In this document: positions 8,959 through 16,368 of the stretch, in pieces
Position numbering within the stretch: the first letter of the stretch is position 1
Layout: every line of letters begins with the position of its first letter
Assembly (NCBI GenBank): GCA_033856275.1
Contig: JAWVFJ010000002.1
Coordinates: 1-63,979, forward strand
Source of the DNA: VRUE01 sp033856275
GTDB taxonomy: Bacteria; Actinomycetota; Thermoleophilia; Solirubrobacterales; 70-9
Direction of reading: 5' to 3'
DNA length: 63,979 bases
The notes under the pieces: model-generated
What the model saw: the letters and a program-made list of their open reading frames with translations, nothing else
What the model was told of the DNA's origin: nothing
Database searches by the model: none
Made by a program: the position numbers and the translations under genes

Positions 8959-9908
8959 CAGGAACTGACCTTACTGGGTTCGTCCGCGCTGGCCTGAACC
9001 TCGACGAAGTCGAGCCACTCCAGATACTCCTCGGCGCGGCCGTAGAGGGCATCGACGAACTTAGCCTGCACGTGGCGGGTGATCTCGCCCGGCTCTCCGA
9101 TCGGGTGGTCGTCGATCTCACGCACCGGCACCAACTCGGCGGCGGTGCCGGTGAGGAAGATCTCCTCGGCCAGGTAGAGCTCGGCGCGGGCGATATCGCG
9201 TTCGACCACTGTGTAGCCGAGGTCGCGGGCAATCTGGATCACCGACTTGCGATTGATCCCGTCGAGGATCGAGGCGACATGCGGTGGCGTAACGATCTCC
9301 CCGTCACGGACCAGGAAGATGTTCTCGCCGGAGCCCTCGCAGACGAAGCCGCGCTCGTCGAGCAGGATCGCCTCCTCGTAGCCGGCGTTGGTCGACTCGG
9401 TCTTGGCCAGAATCGAGTTGAGGTATTGACCTGAGGCCTTGGCATGGGGGATCAGCCCACCGGGACCGATCCGGCGCCAGCTCGAGACCTTGGCGCGAAC
9501 GCCGTGCTTCTGGCCCTCCTCGCCGAGATAGGCCCCCCACGGGAAGGCGGCAATGATCAGGTCGACGGGCGCGTCGGTGGCGTAGAGGCCAAGGCTGCCG
9601 TAACCGCGGAAGGCAAGCGGGCGGATATAGCAGGAGCCGAGGCCGTTGCGGCGGATCAGCTCGCGTGTCGCCTCGCCGATCTCCTCGGGCGAGTAGGGCA
9701 GGCCCAGGTAGTAGAGCTCGGCCGACTTGGCAAGTCGATCGAGGTGGTCGGCGTGCCTGAAGACCGCCGGACCGCGCTCGGTCTCATAGCAGCGAATTCC
9801 CTCGAAAACACCGGTTCCATAGTGCAGCGCGTGGCTGAGGACGTGCACTTTGGCCTCATCCCAGGGCACGAACTCACCGTTATGCCAAATCAACTCCGCC
9901 GTATCCAT
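8958..9908 (-). CDS. ilvE: Branched-chain amino acid aminotransferase
   Basis: Class IV PLP aminotransferase (316 aa) for the last step of isoleucine, leucine and valine synthesis. Seen: WHNGEFVPWDEAKVHVLSHALHYGTGVFEGIRCY at the N-terminus, the PLP lysine region in IPHAKASGQYLNSILAK (about residue 158), and EAILLDERGFVCEGSGENIFLV, the class IV signature. Length matches the 300-aa IlvE group. ATG 9908 is the only start fitting the family N-terminus. It heads the ilvE-cimA-aminotransferase-argH run and is divergent, 83 bases apart, from the repeat-protein gene. Confidence 0.94.
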   Translation of the reverse strand: MDTAELIWHNGEFVPWDEAKVHVLSHALHYGTGVFEGIRCYETERGPAVFRHADHLDRLAKSAELYYLGLPYSPEEIGEATRELIRRNGLGSCYIRPLAFRGYGSLGLYATDAPVDLIIAAFPWGAYLGEEGQKHGVRAKVSSWRRIGPGGLIPHAKASGQYLNSILAKTESTNAGYEEAILLDERGFVCEGSGENIFLVRDGEIVTPPHVASILDGINRKSVIQIARDLGYTVVERDIARAELYLAEEIFLTGTAAELVPVREIDDHPIGEPGEITRHVQAKFVDALYGRAEEYLEWLDFVEVQASADEPSKVSS

Positions 9909-9991
9909 GTTCGGGGAAGTATGCCCGATACCGCAAGGTCATTCGAGCCAAGTCCAGAAGAGAACCGCGTCAACCGAAAAGGAGACCTTTC

Positions 9992-10810
9992 ATGCTCACC
10001 GCAGTTCGCCAGAGACTCAGCTATTCGAACGTGATCGCCACGATGGCGCTCTTCATCGCCCTCGGCGGCGTCGCCGTCGCCGCCGGCCTTCCCCGTAACA
10101 GCGTCGGGCCCAGGCAACTGAAGCGAGGGGCGGTCACCGCGGCCAAGATCCGCAAGCAGGCCGTGACCAGCGCCAAGCTGGCGCCGCAGTCGGTGATTAA
10201 CGGCAAGCTTGGCCCCAACTCGGTCGGCCCCGGCAACATCGGTAACGGCGCCGTGACGACGGCCAAGCTGGCGAAGGGCTCCGTGATCGCGGAAACGATC
10301 AAGAACAGTGTCGTGACGACGGCCAAGCTGAACAACGAAGCGGTGACGACCCCGAAGCTTGGCAACGAAGCCGTGACCAGCGCCAAGCTCGGCAAAGGCT
10401 CGGTGACCGCGGCGAAGCTGAGTGACGAAATCGGACCGCTGATCGGTTCGCTGAAGAGCGGCCAGACCCTGCGAGGCACATTTGACGTGGGCGGTGAAGC
10501 GAAAGTCTCCCACGGGGGCGTGACCTTCCAGTTCCCGCTCGTGAACCCGCCGAGTGCCCCCGAAGCGAACATCCTCGCGGCGGACGCGTCAAGCGCCACC
10601 TGCCCCGGCCTCAAAGGCGGTAGCCAGCAGACGCCCGAAGCCGCCGCTGGACAGCTCTGCGTCTACGTCAAGTCGACGGGGGGGACAAGCCCGGTACTGA
10701 CATTCGATGCCGGCAGCGTTTCCAGGCTCGGGTTTGGATTGCAGGCGACGTTCGGCGCCGCCGCGGAAGCCAATCTGATCCAGGGCTTCTGGGCGGTAAC
10801 CGCGCCCTAA
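9992..10810 (+). CDS. Secreted or membrane-anchored protein with AKL-type repeats
   Basis: Unknown function (272 aa). The N-terminus RLSYSNVIATMALFIALGGVAVAAG is a single hydrophobic export or anchor segment. Residues about 40-140 are built from short repeats of the form G-A/S-V-T-x-A-K-L (GAVTTAKLAKGSV, EAVTSAKLGKGSV and similar), expected to form a regular beta-type stack. The remaining 130 residues are a globular region without recognised motif, ending QGFWAVTAP. From memory, this N-terminus plus repeat design is frequent in Thermoleophilia genomes. The 3' end overlaps the convergent leuB stop by four bases. A cell-surface role is an inference from the export signal and repeats only. Confidence 0.85.
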   Translation: MLTAVRQRLSYSNVIATMALFIALGGVAVAAGLPRNSVGPRQLKRGAVTAAKIRKQAVTSAKLAPQSVINGKLGPNSVGPGNIGNGAVTTAKLAKGSVIAETIKNSVVTTAKLNNEAVTTPKLGNEAVTSAKLGKGSVTAAKLSDEIGPLIGSLKSGQTLRGTFDVGGEAKVSHGGVTFQFPLVNPPSAPEANILAADASSATCPGLKGGSQQTPEAAAGQLCVYVKSTGGTSPVLTFDAGSVSRLGFGLQATFGAAAEANLIQGFWAVTAP

Positions 10811-11883
10811 GCGCTGAGCTCGGCCAGCACGGCTTCGGTCACCTCGTCGGTGCCGACCGCGGTCTCCCCCTCGCTCGCCAAATCGGGAGTGCGGAGGCCG
10901 CGGTCGAGCACCGCATCTACCGCCGCGTCGATCCGGGCGGCATCGTCAGCCCGATCGAGCCCGTGGCGCAGCATCATCGCCGCCGAGAGGAAGGTGGCGA
11001 GCGGGTTGGCGATTCCCTGCCCCGCGATGTCCGGGGCCGAGCCGTGGACCGGCTCGAAGAGGCCGGGCTCGCCGTCGGCGCCGAGGCTGGCCGAAGGCAA
11101 CATCCCCAGCGAGCCAGTCAGCATCGCCGACTCGTCGCTGAGGATGTCGCCAAAGAGGTTCTCGGTGACGATCACATCGAAGTCGGCCGGGCGGGAGACG
11201 AGTTGCATCGCGGCGTTGTCGACCAAAAGGTGGTCGAGCGTGACATCGGGATAATCGGGGGCGACGCGACCGACGACCTCGCGCCAGAGGCGAGAGGTCT
11301 CCAACACGTTGGCCTTGTCGACGGAGGTGACATGGGGCCGGCGGTCGGAATCGCCGGCGCGTCGCCGGGCGGCCTCGAAGCCGACCCGGGCAATTCGCTC
11401 GATTTCGGCGGCGGAGTACTCGCAGGTATCGTGAGCGGAATCCCCCTCGCGACCGCTGTCGCCGAAGTAGATGCCGCCGGTCAGCTCGCGGACGACGAGC
11501 AGGTCGGTGCCGGTGATGCGATCCTCGCGCAGCGGGCTGGCCGAGACCAGGGCTGGGCTCGGCCGTACCGGGCGTAGGTTTGCGTAGAGGCCCATTCCCT
11601 TGCGCAGGCCGAGCAGGCCTTGCTCGGGACGCGCGGCATCGGGGTCGGTCGTGTCCCATTTCGGCCCCCCGACCGCACCGAGCAGCACGGCGTCGGACGC
11701 CCGGCAGGCTTCGAGAACCTCTTCGGTGAGAGCGGTGCCGTGGGCGTCGATCGAGCAGCCACCCATCGGGCGCTCTTCGAACTCGAACTCGCCGAGCGCC
11801 TCGAGTAGCCGCCGGGCGGCGCTGACGATCTCGGGCCCGATGCCATCGCCGGGCAGCAGGACTATGTGCGGCCGATCGCTCAC
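10807..11883 (-). CDS. leuB: 3-isopropylmalate dehydrogenase
   Basis: NAD-dependent oxidative decarboxylation of 3-isopropylmalate in leucine synthesis. The 358-aa protein has IVLLPGDGIGPEIV at the N-terminus, LLGAVGGPKWD, VRELTGGIYFG, the catalytic VDKANVLETSRLWR and LLVDNAAMQLV (catalytic Lys and Asp regions), and the signature NLFGDILSDESAMLTGSLGM. Start is GTG 11883. It is separated from the upstream methyltransferase by 87 bases and probably belongs to the XRE-leuC-leuD-methyltransferase-leuB run. Confidence 0.96.
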   Translation of the reverse strand: MSDRPHIVLLPGDGIGPEIVSAARRLLEALGEFEFEERPMGGCSIDAHGTALTEEVLEACRASDAVLLGAVGGPKWDTTDPDAARPEQGLLGLRKGMGLYANLRPVRPSPALVSASPLREDRITGTDLLVVRELTGGIYFGDSGREGDSAHDTCEYSAAEIERIARVGFEAARRRAGDSDRRPHVTSVDKANVLETSRLWREVVGRVAPDYPDVTLDHLLVDNAAMQLVSRPADFDVIVTENLFGDILSDESAMLTGSLGMLPSASLGADGEPGLFEPVHGSAPDIAGQGIANPLATFLSAAMMLRHGLDRADDAARIDAAVDAVLDRGLRTPDLASEGETAVGTDEVTEAVLAELSA

Positions 11884-11970
11884 CGGCCGCGCACTCTAGC
11901 CACGCCGGCGCCTAGCGGGTACAACGCGCGCTGTCCGTCGTATTCCAGACAAGACGTTTTCATCCGGTGA

Positions 11971-12744
11971 TCAGGCGGGGACGCGGGCCTCGATGTTGAG
12001 GCGGATGTACTCGAGCGTGACCGGCTTGCGGGATCGCTCGAGGATCGCTTCAGCGAACGGGCGGCGCAGCTCCTCTGGCAGCCGATCGAGGTGGGCGCCG
12101 AGCGTCGCCGTAATCGTGAACTTGAGCGGATCCGCGGGCGTCACCGGCCTCGGTTCCAACCAGCAGCGGACATCGCTGAAGCCCGCGGTCAGCAACCTCG
12201 CTTCAGTGTCCTCCGGACCGGCGTAGTTCCAGAGGGCGGAAGCGTCCTGCAGGTGGGGCGCGAACTCGGGCAGAGCAGAGACCTCCCCCAGCGCCTTCGC
12301 GTGCTCTTCGATGTTCCCCCGCCCACCGCATTGGGCGACGAGCCGGCCGCCCGGGCGCAGCGCGTCGCGCAGCCGGGCGAAGAGGCGCTCATGGTCGGGA
12401 ATCCAGTGGAAGGTCGCGGTCGAGAAGACGAGGTCGACCGGCTCGGCGAGGCTGAGCTCGGCCAGGTCGGCGACGAGGTAGGAGGCTGTGTCGCCGAGTC
12501 GCTCGCGGGCCTTGCGGACCATCGCCTCGGATCCGTCGACAGCCAGGATGCTCCCCGCCGGTACCCGTTTGGCCAGCTCGGCCGTCACCCTGCCGGAGCC
12601 ACAACCGGCGTCGAGCGCGTCCTCGTCGCCGGCCAACTCCAGCCGCTCGAGCACCTCCGTCCCCCAGCTGAACTGAGGATCGGAGACCTCGTCGTAGGTC
12701 TCGGCGTCCCACTCGACGGGACCGTAGCGTCCCTTCGCTTGCAC
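11971..12744 (-). CDS. SAM-dependent methyltransferase, trans-aconitate methyltransferase-like
   Basis: Class I methyltransferase (257 aa). The SAM-binding motif I is ALDAGCGSGRVTAEL (about residue 42), followed by the acidic motif II region AVDGSEAMV and VFSTATFHWIPDHERLFARLRDALRPGGRLVAQ. The 'FSTATFHWIPDH' stretch matches the trans-aconitate 2-methyltransferase (Tam) group. It lies six bases after leuD and before leuB. That position is suggestive: aconitase-type LeuCD chemistry passes through unsaturated acids, and Tam methylates the trans isomers of such acids, so a clean-up role for an isopropylmalate by-product is possible. That is inference. Confidence 0.8.
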   Translation of the reverse strand: MQAKGRYGPVEWDAETYDEVSDPQFSWGTEVLERLELAGDEDALDAGCGSGRVTAELAKRVPAGSILAVDGSEAMVRKARERLGDTASYLVADLAELSLAEPVDLVFSTATFHWIPDHERLFARLRDALRPGGRLVAQCGGRGNIEEHAKALGEVSALPEFAPHLQDASALWNYAGPEDTEARLLTAGFSDVRCWLEPRPVTPADPLKFTITATLGAHLDRLPEELRRPFAEAILERSRKPVTLEYIRLNIEARVPA

Positions 12745-12750
12745 GGCGGC

Positions 12751-13314
12751 CTAGAGCGCCGTCGTGACCGGGCCGCGGTCGGCCCCGCCCGATTGCTCGA
12801 AGGAGTCGATCGCGCCGGCGTTCTCCAGCGTGATGCCGATGTCGTCGAGCCCGTTGAGCAGCCGGTGCTTTACGGCGGGCTCAACCTCGAACTCGAAGAC
12901 GCCCGCCGCGCAGGTGACCGTCTCGTCATCAACGTCGATGCGGGCCTCCCCCGCGTCGGCGACGACCTTGCAGCGCTCCTCGTCGAGAATCGCCGGCAGC
13001 AGGCCAATCTTCGTGCAGTTGGAATAGAAGATGTCGGCGAAGGACGGCGCGACGATCGCCTGGAAGCCGAAGTCCTCCAACGCCCAGGGAGCATGCTCGC
13101 GCGAGGAGCCGCAGCCGAAGTTTCGGCCCGTGACCAGGATCGGGTTCGGCTCCAACTCGATCTCGCCGTCGCGGATCCAGTCATAGAAGAGGAACTCGCC
13201 AAAGCCGGTCCGCTCGACTCGCTTGAGGAACTGCTTGGGGATGATCTGGTCGGTATCGACGTCGGCACGGTCCAGCACCGAGACCTTGCCCTCGATCACG
13301 TCTATCGATCGCAT
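12751..13314 (-). CDS. leuD: 3-isopropylmalate dehydratase small subunit
   Basis: Small (swivel-domain) subunit of isopropylmalate isomerase, 187 aa. Seen: VSVLDRADVDTDQIIPKQFLKRV near the N-terminus and the substrate-binding GRNFGCGSSREHAPWAL (about residue 66). I start at ATG 13314, three bases after the leuC stop, which gives the usual N-terminus; the frame is open further upstream but only as a leuC shadow. It works as a heterodimer with LeuC, encoded immediately before it. Confidence 0.95.
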   Translation of the reverse strand: MRSIDVIEGKVSVLDRADVDTDQIIPKQFLKRVERTGFGEFLFYDWIRDGEIELEPNPILVTGRNFGCGSSREHAPWALEDFGFQAIVAPSFADIFYSNCTKIGLLPAILDEERCKVVADAGEARIDVDDETVTCAAGVFEFEVEPAVKHRLLNGLDDIGITLENAGAIDSFEQSGGADRGPVTTAL

Positions 13315-13316
13315 CT

Positions 13317-14702
13317 CTAGCTCCAATCCCTGATGTCGACGAAGTGACCCTCGATCGCCGCGGCAGCGGCCATCTTCGGGCTGACCAAGTGGGTCCTGCC
13401 GCCCTTGCCCTGGCGGCCCTCGAAGTTGCGGTTCGAGGTCGAGGCGCAGCGCTCGCCCTCGATCAGGATGTCGGGGTTCATGCCGAGGCACATCGAGCAG
13501 CCCGCCTCGCGCCATTCGAAGCCGGCGGAGCGGAAGACGTCATGCAGACTCTCGGCTTCTGCGTCGGCCTTAACCTGTTGGGAGCCGGGCACAACCATGG
13601 CTCGCACCGAGCCCGCGACCTTGCGGCCATCGACGATCTCCGCCGCCTCGCGCAGGTCCTCGATCCGCGAGTTGGTGCAGGAGCCGATGAAGACGCGTTC
13701 GGGCGCCACCTCGGTCATCGGCGTGCCGGCGTTCAGGCCCATGTACGCGAGGGCGCGTTCAGCCGACTCACGATCGGCCGGCGAGTCCATCGCCGCCGGA
13801 TCGGGCACCGAGTCCGTTACCTGGACGACCATGCCCGGGTTGGTGCCCCAGGTCACCATCGGCGAGATCGCCGCGGCGTCGACCTCGACCTCGGTGTCGA
13901 AGCTGGCGCCGTCATCGGTCGGCAGTTGGTGCCAGCGCTCGACCGCTGCGTCGAAGTCTCGCGGGGCGGCGGGGCGACCGCGGACCCACTCGAAGGTCGT
14001 CTCGTCGGGGGCGATCATGCCCGCTCGGCCGCCGCCCTCGATCGTCATGTTGCAGATCGTCATCCGCCCCGGCATCGAAAGCGCCTTGATCGCCGGGCCG
14101 GCGTACTCGACCGCGTGGCCGACCATGCCACCAGTGCCGAGGCGACCGATCGTCGCCAGGATCAGGTCCTTGGGGGTGACACCCGCTCCAAGCTCGCCCG
14201 AGTAGGAGATCCGCATCGTCTTCGGTCGCTTTTGCACCAGGCACTGGGTTGCCAGCACGTGCTCGACCTCCGATGTCCCGATGCCGAAGGCCAGCGAGCC
14301 GAAGGCACCGTGGGTGGAGGTGTGGCTGTCGCCGCAGACGATCGTCATCCCGGGCTGGGTGACGCCCAGCTCCGGCCCGATCACATGGACGATGCCTTGG
14401 CGCTCGGAGCCCAGCGAGTAGAGCGGGATGCCGAACTCCTCGCAGTTGCGCTCCAGGGTTTCGACCTGAACGCGCGAGAGTTGGTCGGCGATCAGGCGCG
14501 CCGCCATCGTGCCATCGGTGGGGACATTGTGGTCGGCGGTGGCGATCGTCTTGTCGGGCCGGCGCACCGGGCGACTCGCCAGGCGCAGGCCATCGAAGGC
14601 CTGCGGCGAGGTGACCTCGTGTACCAGGTGCAGATCGATGTAGATCAGACCGTCGGAGACCTCGTGCACCTCCCAGAGCTTGTCGAACATGGTTTGCGGC
14701 AT
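13317..14702 (-). CDS. leuC: 3-isopropylmalate dehydratase large subunit
   Basis: Catalytic aconitase-type subunit (461 aa), converts 2- to 3-isopropylmalate with LeuD. The N-terminus MFDKLWEVHEVSDGLIYIDLHLVHEVTSPQAF is typical. The [4Fe-4S] cysteines lie in IGSCTNSRIEDL (about residue 345) and EAGCSMCLGMNPD (about 408). CGDSHTSTHGAFGSLAFGIGTSEVEHVLATQ is the family signature. It starts two bases after the stop of the XRE-cupin regulator gene, so the regulator and leuCD are probably co-transcribed. Confidence 0.96.
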   Translation of the reverse strand: MPQTMFDKLWEVHEVSDGLIYIDLHLVHEVTSPQAFDGLRLASRPVRRPDKTIATADHNVPTDGTMAARLIADQLSRVQVETLERNCEEFGIPLYSLGSERQGIVHVIGPELGVTQPGMTIVCGDSHTSTHGAFGSLAFGIGTSEVEHVLATQCLVQKRPKTMRISYSGELGAGVTPKDLILATIGRLGTGGMVGHAVEYAGPAIKALSMPGRMTICNMTIEGGGRAGMIAPDETTFEWVRGRPAAPRDFDAAVERWHQLPTDDGASFDTEVEVDAAAISPMVTWGTNPGMVVQVTDSVPDPAAMDSPADRESAERALAYMGLNAGTPMTEVAPERVFIGSCTNSRIEDLREAAEIVDGRKVAGSVRAMVVPGSQQVKADAEAESLHDVFRSAGFEWREAGCSMCLGMNPDILIEGERCASTSNRNFEGRQGKGGRTHLVSPKMAAAAAIEGHFVDIRDWS

Positions 14703-14704
14703 AG

Positions 14705-15244
14705 CTAGCCCCTCCTCAGGCCTGCGGCGATTACGGCGAAGAAGCGGGTCGATTCCTCGCCTTCGTTCTCGAAATGATGGGGAAGATCGGCATCGAAGGT
14801 GACGCTGTCACCCTCGCTCAGTTCGTGGCGGGTGCCATCGACAACCAGCACCAGGGTGCCGTCGAGAACCACGGCGGTCTCGCGACTGCCGGGCTCGTGC
14901 ATCGGCGGATCGTCGCGGCCGCCGGTGGTCCCCCCCGCGTCGAGCGTATGCAGCGATACATCGGCACGCTGACCGGGCAGCGGCGGGGTCAACTCCTCGA
15001 AACGGTGCCCGCCACGCTCCAGGGTGCGACGGTCGCCGGCACGGCTGACCGCGACGTGCTCGCCCTCGTCCAGCCGCAGCAACTGGGAAAGCGTCAGCTC
15101 CAGCCCGGCGGCGATCTTCGCCGCTACCGCCAGCGTCGGGCTCGTCTCCCCACGCTCGACCTGCGAAAGCATCGGCGCACTGACCCCCGACCGCTCTCCC
15201 AGGTCTCGCAGGGACAGACCCATCGCCTCGCGCAGTGCCCGCAC
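14705..15244 (-). CDS. XRE-family regulator with C-terminal cupin domain
   Basis: Transcription regulator (179 aa from GTG 15244). Residues 1-55 form an XRE helix-turn-helix (LRDLGERSGVSAPMLSQVERGETSPTLAVAAKIAAGLELTLSQLL). Residues about 100-175 form a small cupin barrel with PMHEPGSRETAVVLDGTLVLVVDG and HHFENEGEESTRFFAV. Family members sense small acids, amino acids or sulfur compounds. It sits two bases upstream of leuC, so a role in leucine synthesis is likely. The conserved first helix appears to continue upstream (AIGDRV directly before the GTG), but no ATG, GTG or TTG lies between 15244 and the in-frame stop near 15330. The start is therefore uncertain. Confidence 0.85.
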   Translation of the reverse strand: MRALREAMGLSLRDLGERSGVSAPMLSQVERGETSPTLAVAAKIAAGLELTLSQLLRLDEGEHVAVSRAGDRRTLERGGHRFEELTPPLPGQRADVSLHTLDAGGTTGGRDDPPMHEPGSRETAVVLDGTLVLVVDGTRHELSEGDSVTFDADLPHHFENEGEESTRFFAVIAAGLRRG

Positions 15245-15323
15245 GCGATCGCCGATGGCAGGTGCCTCGCCGGAGGTGGTGCTGAGCTTGCGGGAACGCT
15301 TGTCAGTGGCTATGACGATTTGC

Positions 15324-15339
15324 GTACGTTATCACATAC
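15324..15339. promoter_or_regulatory. Candidate operator (imperfect palindrome) upstream of the XRE-cupin/leuCD run
   Basis: GTACGT-TATC-ACATAC: six-base arms, five of six matching, four-base spacer. It lies in the 103-base gap between the XRE regulator start and the upstream gene's stop, in a locally AT-richer stretch. The position suits autoregulation by the XRE-cupin protein, but no second copy was seen to support it. Confidence 0.35.
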
Positions 15340-15347
15340 ATTTGTAA

Positions 15348-16235
15348 TTAGGAAGAACGTGAAAGGAGTCCTCGCAGGTCCGATGCGATGGCTTCGGGTT
15401 CATCGTCTAGCTGCGCCCAGGCAATGCGGGTGACGTCGTAGCCGGCAGCCCGCAGGATGCGGTCGCGAGCGCGGTCTTCGCGGAAAGCGGAGCGCGTCCC
15501 GTGTGCTGCCCAACCGTCGAGCTCGACCACCTGCCCGGCGCCCGGCCAGTGGCAATCGACCTGGAATCGCCTCTGCCCGACCACGATCCAATCGTTGAGG
15601 CGGGGACGCGGAAGTCGATGGCGTCGAAGGAACGGCAGAAATCGCTCCTCCAACGGGCTCCGGGTATGGCCGGCCGGCAGACTTTCGATACGGGACAAAG
15701 CCATCCGCAACCTCCCTATCCCTCGTCGTCCGGGATAGCGATCGATCATGTCGACAAGCGAGAGTCGGTCGTGGAGCCGCCGGTATTCCGCCTGGCGAAT
15801 CGCACTCTCAACTCGATCGACCGAGGAGGTGGCCGCCGTGTCGAGGATCGTCCGCGGAACGGTCGTAACCGGGATCCCTTCGTGCGCGGTCACCTCGTCG
15901 TCAGGCAGAGCGGAGAGGTGGCGCCGGATCAGCCTCGACGAGGTGCTCCTGTGCGAAACGGTGACGTGGATCGGTCCCGGCCCGAGATCACGAATACCCC
16001 AGAGCGCCGCGGCAGAACGATGGCTCAGAACCGCAGCCGAACCGGATGAAAGCACCGAGGCCATCCATCTCCCCTTCGGCGAGAGGGCCCGATGGCCAAC
16101 CGCATAGACGCCATGGGCCACCGCGTACAGGCGGCCGCTCGCAAGCCGGTGGTCCACCGCGTCTTCTCCAAGCCCCCGTTCCACCAACTGCCATCGTGCA
16201 ACCACCCCGTGCTGCCCCTCCGCCAGCTTCGCCAC
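15348..16235 (-). CDS. AbiEi-like antitoxin-domain protein with C-terminal DUF559 nuclease-like domain
   Basis: A 295-aa protein of a type common in actinobacteria. Residues 1-60 (AKLAEGQHGVVARWQLVERGLGEDAVDHRLASGRLYAVAHGVYAVG) match the winged-helix N-terminal domain of AbiEi/type IV antitoxins. The middle part includes HVTVSHR and VTTVPRTILDTAA. Residues about 205-295 resemble DUF559 (Vsr-like, PD-(D/E)xK fold): VDCHWPGAGQVVELDGWAAHGT, REDRARDRILRAAGYDVTRIAW. No AbiEii-type toxin gene lies beside it, so a toxin-antitoxin role is doubtful. I chose GTG 16235 because an upstream ATG at 16307 would place a 45-base perfect inverted repeat inside the coding region. Confidence 0.75.
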   Translation of the reverse strand: MAKLAEGQHGVVARWQLVERGLGEDAVDHRLASGRLYAVAHGVYAVGHRALSPKGRWMASVLSSGSAAVLSHRSAAALWGIRDLGPGPIHVTVSHRSTSSRLIRRHLSALPDDEVTAHEGIPVTTVPRTILDTAATSSVDRVESAIRQAEYRRLHDRLSLVDMIDRYPGRRGIGRLRMALSRIESLPAGHTRSPLEERFLPFLRRHRLPRPRLNDWIVVGQRRFQVDCHWPGAGQVVELDGWAAHGTRSAFREDRARDRILRAAGYDVTRIAWAQLDDEPEAIASDLRGLLSRSS

Positions 16236-16254
16236 GGCGGCGTCGTCGCTCGCG

Positions 16255-16299
16255 CGAGTCCGTCTCAACCCGCCTATATCGCGGGTTGAGACGGACTCG
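16255..16299. repeat. Perfect inverted repeat, 19-base arms, 7-base loop
   Basis: Arms at 16255-16273 and 16281-16299 are exactly complementary; the loop is CTATATC. It lies between the leuA stop (16369) and the AbiEi/DUF559 gene start, both on the minus strand. It could terminate leuA transcription (no U-run, as is often so in actinobacteria), or be a binding site for the downstream gene's product. If the downstream gene starts at ATG 16307 instead of GTG 16235, the repeat would be translated. Confidence 0.85.
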
Positions 16300-16368
16300 G
16301 CGGGCATGCGCCGACGGTGGCAGCTCGGACGTTACGGGTGGTGCGCAGCGTCTAAAGGATCTGTGACG

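Noticed and set aside
15303..15341. Twelve-codon ORF (MYVITYANRHSH) before the XRE-cupin/leuCD run
   Set aside because: No leucine codons and no terminator-like structure; it overlaps the candidate operator. Probably chance.
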